This document shows positions 58,236 through 64,000 of a DNA stretch of 64,000 bases, in pieces. Numbering within the stretch: position 1 is the stretch's first letter; each line of letters starts with the position of its first letter. This stretch comes from Epiperipatus broadwayi (lineage: Eukaryota > Onychophora > Udeonychophora > Euonychophora > Peripatidae), in NCBI GenBank assembly GCA_028023455.1, contig JAQFVV010000012.1, positions 16,568,364-16,632,363 on the forward strand. Reading direction: 5' to 3'. The notes below the pieces were generated by a model, which saw only the letters and a list, made by a program, of their open reading frames with translations, ran no database searches and was not told the DNA's origin. Made by a program: the position numbers and the translations under genes.

Positions 58236-58904
58236 CAGGCAGTCCAAAAACATTAGATGAAATTAATTTTTATTTTTATAATGAAATCTTAATAATTTTT
58301 CTTGCCAAAGCAGAGGAATGCAAAATCTTTTTTTTCATAAACAAAAAAACGGAATTATCTGCTCATTTCAGAATCCTGTAATAATAAATTTACATTATTT
58401 CTAACAGAGACAGATGTTCATATTGCTAATATTTAGAAAAAAAAACACGTTTTATAAAATGAATGACTAAATTTGATATTAAGTTGAATTTACAGTACAT
58501 AAATTATAATGTTTTTAAATACCTCAACAATTAATTTTTTTTATCTTTGGAATTAATTATGGTCATGGAAAATTAACAAAATTTTATTTTTATTGTTATA
58601 ATAGAATTTATAAAAAAAAATTGGTATGGAAATATTAGAAAGATTTATTTAGGGAATAAATTGACTCATTAAGCAATTCAAGTGCTTATCATCCTCTCTC
58701 CTCTTTTCTTACATATTGTTGTTTAAATACTTGAATTATCTTTTTTGGTTTATATTTATGTTAATTACATTTTCACATAAATGTTTATTTTTTAAAAATT
58801 AAATTGCACAAATTCTTTTATGTTATAAGCTTTTACTGAATTATTTTAATTAATGAAGCATTTCCTTTTTAAAAATAATAAAAATATTATTGCATCTTTT
58901 TTAG

Positions 58905-58961
58905 ATATTTGAAATAATACCTGGTACAAATTTAAAAGGAGAAGATCTCATTACATCAAAA
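58905..58961 (+). CDS. TUBGCP6: GCP6-like gene, coding exon 5
   Basis: 57 bp between CTTTTTTAG and GTAAAT, in phase 0 at both ends. It encodes IFEIIPGTNLKGEDLITSK. The IIPGTNLKG piece matches the AAPGTGLP segment in the N-terminal region of vertebrate GCP6, which supports the identity and the exon order. The next exon was not found before the window end. Confidence 0.7.
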
Positions 58962-59412
58962 GTAAATTACTTTTATTGACTTTTTTCTCAGAATACCCAA
59001 TGATAAAATTTGCGTAATAAAAACTCAAAATGATTTGATGAATGAATACATGATTAATAATAAGAGACTGATAATTGATCTCATCTTTTTGTAGATTGAG
59101 TTAATTTTTATTTTTAATATAATTTTTGCTCTTATTATAAGATTGATAGTTCTTATTTTACAGTTGTTATATCTTAGGCTAGATGTGTGTGTTTTTTTTT
59201 TTTTTTGAAATATTAATGTAAAATAATAAAAATTTTTGCATTTTTGAAAGAACAACATATTACCTATAGAAAAATGAAATAAATTTTAAAAAAATTAATG
59301 ATAAAGTTTTCATTTTTAAGTTGATTTCCATAATTCAAAATTATTTCATGTAAGATAATTGAAATCTATCTTATATAAATGGATTCTGATGATTTCTGAA
59401 TTTTGGATGATT

Positions 59413-60024
59413 AAAACAGGCAAAACTTTCTATATGTATTGCCACTCAGTGCAAGCCAGGATAACCAATGGATGCCAGAAGGCTTGTGCAAAAAATCCCC
59501 AACTAGTGCCTACTCATCCAATATCCCTAGACTAGTTTCTGGCTTGTGGCCTTCGTCAGTGAGGAGCCTTGGATCTGAGAGCACTGCACCTAGATCTTAG
59601 GATCTAATGCAATCTTCCAGCAGCCACCTTTTATCTTTACTTAACTACAAAACTATGAGTCTTAAATTGAAAACACTAGAATATTTTCAATCCAAGCTCA
59701 TTAAAAAAGTATTTAAACAAAATATGTAAGAAAAGAAAAGAGGGGAGGAGGTGATAAAATATTATAGTGTTTTCAATTTAAGAATCATAGTTTTGTAGTT
59801 GAGATAAAAGGTGGCTGCTGGAGGGTTACATTAGATCCTAAGATCTAGGTGCAGTGCTCTCAGATCCAGGGCTCCTCTCTGATGTAGGCCACAAAGCAGA
59901 AACTAGTTTGGGACATTGGATGAATAGGCACTAGATGGGGATTTTATGCACAAGCCTTCTAGCATCCATTGATTACTCTGGCTTGCATTGAGTGACAATA
60001 CATATAGAAAGTTTTGCCTGTTTT
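59413..60024. mobile_element. R2-family palindromic element, 612 bp
   Basis: Left arm 59413-59688 and right arm 59757-60024 are inverted copies at roughly 90% identity, around a 68-bp purine-rich centre. Outer ends are AAAACAGGCAAAACTTTC and its complement; TT and AA flank them, so a TTAA target is possible. Related to the 4573-5027 insertion, which has one arm only. Non-coding. Confidence 0.8.
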
Positions 60025-61500
60025 AATAACAGTTATAAGCAAGCATAAGAAATGGTGATCAGGTGATGTTTATTGGCTTAATTTTGGATGATGATATTAG
60101 GTGCATACAGGCTATTGATGAGTTTCGCTAAAACTGAAGTCCTTATGATTCATTGTTTATTTTTTAAAAATTAGTAATTACAGTAACTTCTAAAAGAATC
60201 TTAGTTTTATTTATAAGTAAATAAAAAGTGCTTATATTTAATAGTTGAAAATTCTGAAAAGTTTTATGATATGTTAATGTAAAATTTAACATAAAATTAT
60301 CAATGTTATAAACATAGGAAAGATAATATTCAAAATATGCAAAAGATAGTTTTGTTTAGATTTATAGCAGTAAAGAAAAGCAAAACAAACACATGTATTT
60401 GTTCTTAAAAAGTAAAAACAATTGCTAGACTTGCACTCATGGATAAAGACTGCATCATATTATAATTATGTTTGTTTATTTTATTTTAATGTGTTTCCAC
60501 TCATATACCATAAATATCTGAAAAAATATCCTGAGATAGTTTGTGAATTGTTCAACTATCTGGAAAGAATCTCCAATTTCAGGTCGTGCGCATGGTGATT
60601 CATGCCCTAATTTTTATATATTTTGCTTTTTTTTATAGTCATCATAGTAAATCATGGAAATAATGAAAATTTGATCCTAAAACCTTATTAATAAGAAGAA
60701 ACATTACAAATTAAAAAAAATGATATGGTATTGGATATTTTAATCAAAAAATGAAAAGTTGTTATATTTTGAAAAACAGTCAAGCTGGCATTATTTATAT
60801 TATCATTGTAGATCTAAATCAGAAAATAATGTATATCTGAAATTTATTTGAATTTACAACAGTTTTTTTTTTCACAAGACCAATACATGAAAGTTTATAT
60901 ATACATAAAAAAATTATTTGTTGAATGCAACTATTTTTTATCCAGTTAAGTTTAAATTTAAGGCAGGATAATCAGTTGTCAAGACAGAAGTTGATTCAGT
61001 TTTGGTGAAATGAATATATATAAAGTGGTTTTTATTTTGATACATTGCAAAGAATTCGTATCACTAGGATTTTTAACAATCATTGCAATGGCATCAGAAA
61101 TTTAAACTACTTGGATAAGAACATTTAGTCTATAAAAAGTATATATTATAAATTTAAGATTAGCATAATGCATGATTAAAAAGCATTGAGGATGGTCATC
61201 AAATTTTCTTATTTTAGAGAACATATTTATATTTGACTAATATAAAGAGGATAATTATCTAATTTCTACAATAACTTGTTAAACAAATGTCACAGTTTTA
61301 TAGAAATAAAATATAGTCTTTTAATTACATTATAACTATCATTAATTGTTTCACTAGTATTTACTAATTATAAATATCTATCTATCTACCTTTCTGTATG
61401 TTTAATATATATATTTATATATATTAACCAAAAGTACTTTTGCGGATTAAAGAATATGTATAATAGTTAATTACCATTATATTTATTAGCTTATTGTTAT
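60025..61500. other. Intron, no feature seen
   Basis: AT-rich sequence downstream of exon 5. I looked for a further in-phase exon and found none that could be supported. Confidence 0.4.
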
Positions 61501-62740
61501 ATATATATTGTGACGACCACGTAAAGTCGTCGACACACATATATATTTATTAATAACATTAGATAAATTCACTAACAAGAAGTAATAAAGGTGAAATAAA
61601 TTAGCCATTAAATTTTTAAAAAAAAGGAAGGAAAAGAAAAAATTGAAATTCTAATATCAAAATTTACTGTGGATTTGTAATAGTAAGAGAAGGGGAGGGG
61701 GGGTCATAAAGAAATGCGTCTCTTTCTCTCTTGTAAGTCAAATGCTAGAAAGTTATTTTTGTTTATTGTGGGAGAGGGGAAGGGGATGCATAAAGAAATG
61801 CGTTTCTTCTCTCTCATTAAAAACTATATAATAACAAATTAAAATAAAATGTAAAAGCACAAATGTGAAAAAAAAAAAGAATTGTAAACTTTAAATAAAA
61901 TGTAATATGTGATATATAAAAAGAAAAACAATATGGCCATAGGTGTGAAAGTCTGTTGGACAAATTAAATTCCACGGACAAAGAAAATGTTAACAACGGA
62001 AGATCTTTGCCTGATCTGTTAAATTAATTGGGACTTACATTCCAGCCACTAATTAAATAAAGAAACATAATGATAAGAATTGGTTGGAAATCTAAGTCTT
62101 AATTAAAAATTTTAAAAACAATGAACAAAAGAAAGAGATTAAGAAAATTACAATTTTTATCTGGCATTACTAGTAGAGACTTTGAAGAAGCAACAGCTCA
62201 AAGAAAATGGAAGAAGTGCGTGGCTAGTGGCGTTAAAGGGACGTGGGTTCGGATTCAAGCCGTCTCATCACTGACTCACAATGTAAGATCTTTGCCTGAC
62301 CTGCTAGAGGGACCGCCGCTTCTATAACTGTCAACTGAAACTCAACCCAAAGAATCAACAAGCAAAACTGGAACGAGAAATATCCCCACAAACTGAGGAA
62401 GTTAATCAAGAGCGCTTGGAAGAAATACCCATGGGACAATTACAACAAAGCCTAGGTAAAAGCATGCATGCATTTTAATCTGTTACTACTCATAACTAAA
62501 TATACAATTAATAATTTGATAAAATAGAACTCTATCAACAGGACTTTAAGAACTTTAATATTTGATCTGTTTTCATATGTTTTATTATAGCCATGTATTT
62601 TATAAGTGTGTGTTTTTTATTATTATTATTATAATGTATTTTTTTATATAAAGTGTGAGTATTATTATTAAACATATTTATCATTACATTTTGTATCCTT
62701 GCTTTATTCTCCTATCACCAAGCTACGACAGGGGGGAAAC
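61501..62740 (+). other. Possible 3' internal part of an LTR element
   Basis: Bounded on the left by the small hairpin GACGAC..GTCGTC at 61510-61532. Contains a 45-bp direct repeat with G-runs (61687-61730 and 61770-61815, each with CATAAAGAAATGCGT), a second direct repeat AAGATCTTTGCCTGA (about 62000 and 62285), and a 68-codon frame at 62121-62327 with no recognisable domain. A polypurine tract AGGGGGGAAA (62730-62739) ends the block next to the LTR. Confidence 0.4.
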
Positions 62741-63042
62741 TGTAATTAGTGATTAAAGGGGCATGCTGATTTGTTTAAGGTATTCATGTGCTGCTTGTTC
62801 GTGCGAATTCCCAATTCTAAAAAATAAATAGCAAGCGCTAGACATTCGTTAAATTTCTTTGAAATAGTTTGCTCTGTTCAGCAGCCAAGAGTTTTTGGCC
62901 GGGAAAAATAACGCCAAGATAATATGTACGTATTGCCTTGGGGTTCGGTCAAGGGTATAGATATGAAGTTAAATTTGTATCTGTATTAGCTCTCTGCTTG
63001 TATTGTAATGGCGGTGGTTAAATAAATAAACAATCCATTACA
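62741..63042 (+). repeat. LTR of a third LTR element
   Basis: 302 bp opening with TGTAAT and closing with ATTACA, a perfect terminal inversion. A polypurine tract abuts its 5' side and a PBS-like TTGGAGGCTAAACCGGGAT (63044-63062) its 3' side. GC content is higher than the surroundings. Confidence 0.6.
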
Positions 63043-63289
63043 GTTGGAGGCTAAACCGGGATATTTCGGTTAGCAAAACTGATAATAAACAAATAAGAAA
63101 TAAGAATAAGCAAATGCTGAAAAAATAAATGTATAATAAATAAATAAATGAAAGGAAGAATCAAAGTTGTGAAAAAATAAAGTATAATAAATAAGTCTGA
63201 AATATAACTGAAAGTATAAATAAATCAAAATCAATCAAACCATCCAAGTAACCGTTTCCGTTATAATATATATATATATCTGTGAGTAG

Positions 63290-64000
63290 GTTACAGAATG
63301 AAATTTGCTTGTCAGATAAAAATGATGTTTTGATTAAAGAAATTGAAGAAAGAATATTTTTAATGCAATATATTTTGAAAAAGAAATATGAAATAATTAA
63401 AAGTGACCCATTTAAAAGAATTGAATATGTGGAATTCTGTCAAGTATTACTTAAAGAAATGTAATTGCAAAACAGCAAGGAAACGTATAGATAAGAATAA
63501 AAGTTTCAAGTTTATACAATGACATCTTAATATTGAAAGATAAGTTATTTCAGCAACAAGGAGGAAAGTTGATTAATATCAGGAACGATATAGAAGAATT
63601 TTATGAGGGACTATGTAGTAAGAAAAAACAGATACAATAGCTTATATAATAATATTACTGGAAATGTTTTTCATATTCTAAAGGAAGAGGTGAGACTTAT
63701 TGAATCTGAAAAAGAGAAAAGCTTTAAGAAATGATGGAATCATGTGTTTTTAAATGAAACAGTTAAAGAAATAAAGAAATTATAGTAGAAATTTTCTAAA
63801 TGATATGACATATCTGATGACTAATACATGTATGCAAATTCTTTGCCCAAAGGGGACACCAAGTATTCAAACAGTAGAGTAGTATTTTCAATGTAATTAT
63901 TAATTTTTTGTTTGCAATGCTAGAATTTTGGCTTTACTTATAAAATTAATGAACTCTACATCAATTGATGAATGGGAAAATACAAAAATGATATTGAAGA
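63290..64000 (+). mobile_element. Second RTE LINE copy, strongly decayed
   Basis: 63300-63464 encodes a segment with FKRIEYVEFCQVLLKEM, matching the linker KRIEYLKFCKMMQKRF of the LINE at 5024-5356. Further pieces (DIEEFYEG near 63590, NVFHILKEEVRLIESEKEKA near 63665) match the order of that LINE. The frame is full of stops and runs off the window end. Confidence 0.7.

Noticed and set aside
59025-59258. Minus-strand frame of 77 codons downstream of exon 5
   Set aside because: Low-complexity K/N/I composition expected in AT-rich DNA; no domain.
60950-61030. Possible sixth GCP6-like exon near AAGGCAGGATAATC
   Set aside because: An in-frame stop follows the acceptor-like AG in the required phase and there is no donor at a fitting distance.
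61508-62729. TGTGACGACC...TACGACA block as a 1.2-kb LTR
   Set aside because: Ends begin with TG and end with CA, but no second copy, primer site or TATA at the right place supports it; the polypurine tract and 302-bp LTR that follow make an internal region more likely.

Overview
This is an AT-rich (roughly three quarters A+T), intron-rich animal nuclear window, most likely from an invertebrate. The evidence is spliced exons with GT/AG borders, an RTE-clade LINE, a Penelope-like element, three or more Gypsy-class LTR elements and several hairpin/TA-target DNA elements. I could not fix the phylum (arthropod, mollusc and cnidarian are all possible) and saw no bacterial-type genes or CRISPR.

One host gene can be supported. 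Five consecutive in-phase exons on the + strand (16465-16764, 38876-38997, 44236-44327, 46932-46989, 58905-58961; 209 codons) encode a protein resembling the N-terminus of gamma-tubulin complex component 6 (GCP6, TUBGCP6). The window ends before the rest of the gene. Its introns (about 22.1, 5.2, 2.6 and 11.9 kb) are filled with nested mobile DNA. All LTR elements recognised inside the introns are antisense to the gene.

Layout. 1-2140: old repeat (R1) and a 33-bp minisatellite. 2147-12580: a large inverted-repeat element with about 1.87-kb arms at about 98% identity, a candidate 6-bp target duplication, GC-rich arrays of four units at about 80-bp spacing near each tip, and RTE LINE sequence inside; the right arm is split by a Penelope-like element with an 11-bp target duplication. 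12.6-16.4 kb: no gene; a TATA/Inr/DPE-like core promoter near 14.37 kb may serve an LTR or the host gene. Intron 1 holds Gypsy-1 (17455-34280, minus), whose very long LTRs carry further insertions: an 870-bp TA-flanked element, an R1 cluster and an unassigned 2.6-kb block. Introns 2-3 hold hairpin MITEs, a 1070-bp TA-flanked element and a tRNA-like pseudogene. Intron 4 holds Gypsy-A (50558-58235, minus), and nested inside it is element B (54181-56861), a small LTR element in which most of pol appears to be replaced by a long coiled-coil reading frame ending at the 3' LTR. 59-64 kb: a 612-bp palindromic element, an LTR flanked by a PPT-like and a PBS-like site, and a decayed RTE copy.

Most interesting points: (1) element B looks like an LTR retrotransposon that captured a cellular coiled-coil cDNA; (2) the 10.4-kb inverted-repeat element with arrays carrying CTCF-like cores; (3) Gypsy-1 LTRs of 2.4-2.9 kb, where the paired LTR serves as an empty-site control for later insertions. 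All family calls are by eye from motifs; no database search was possible.
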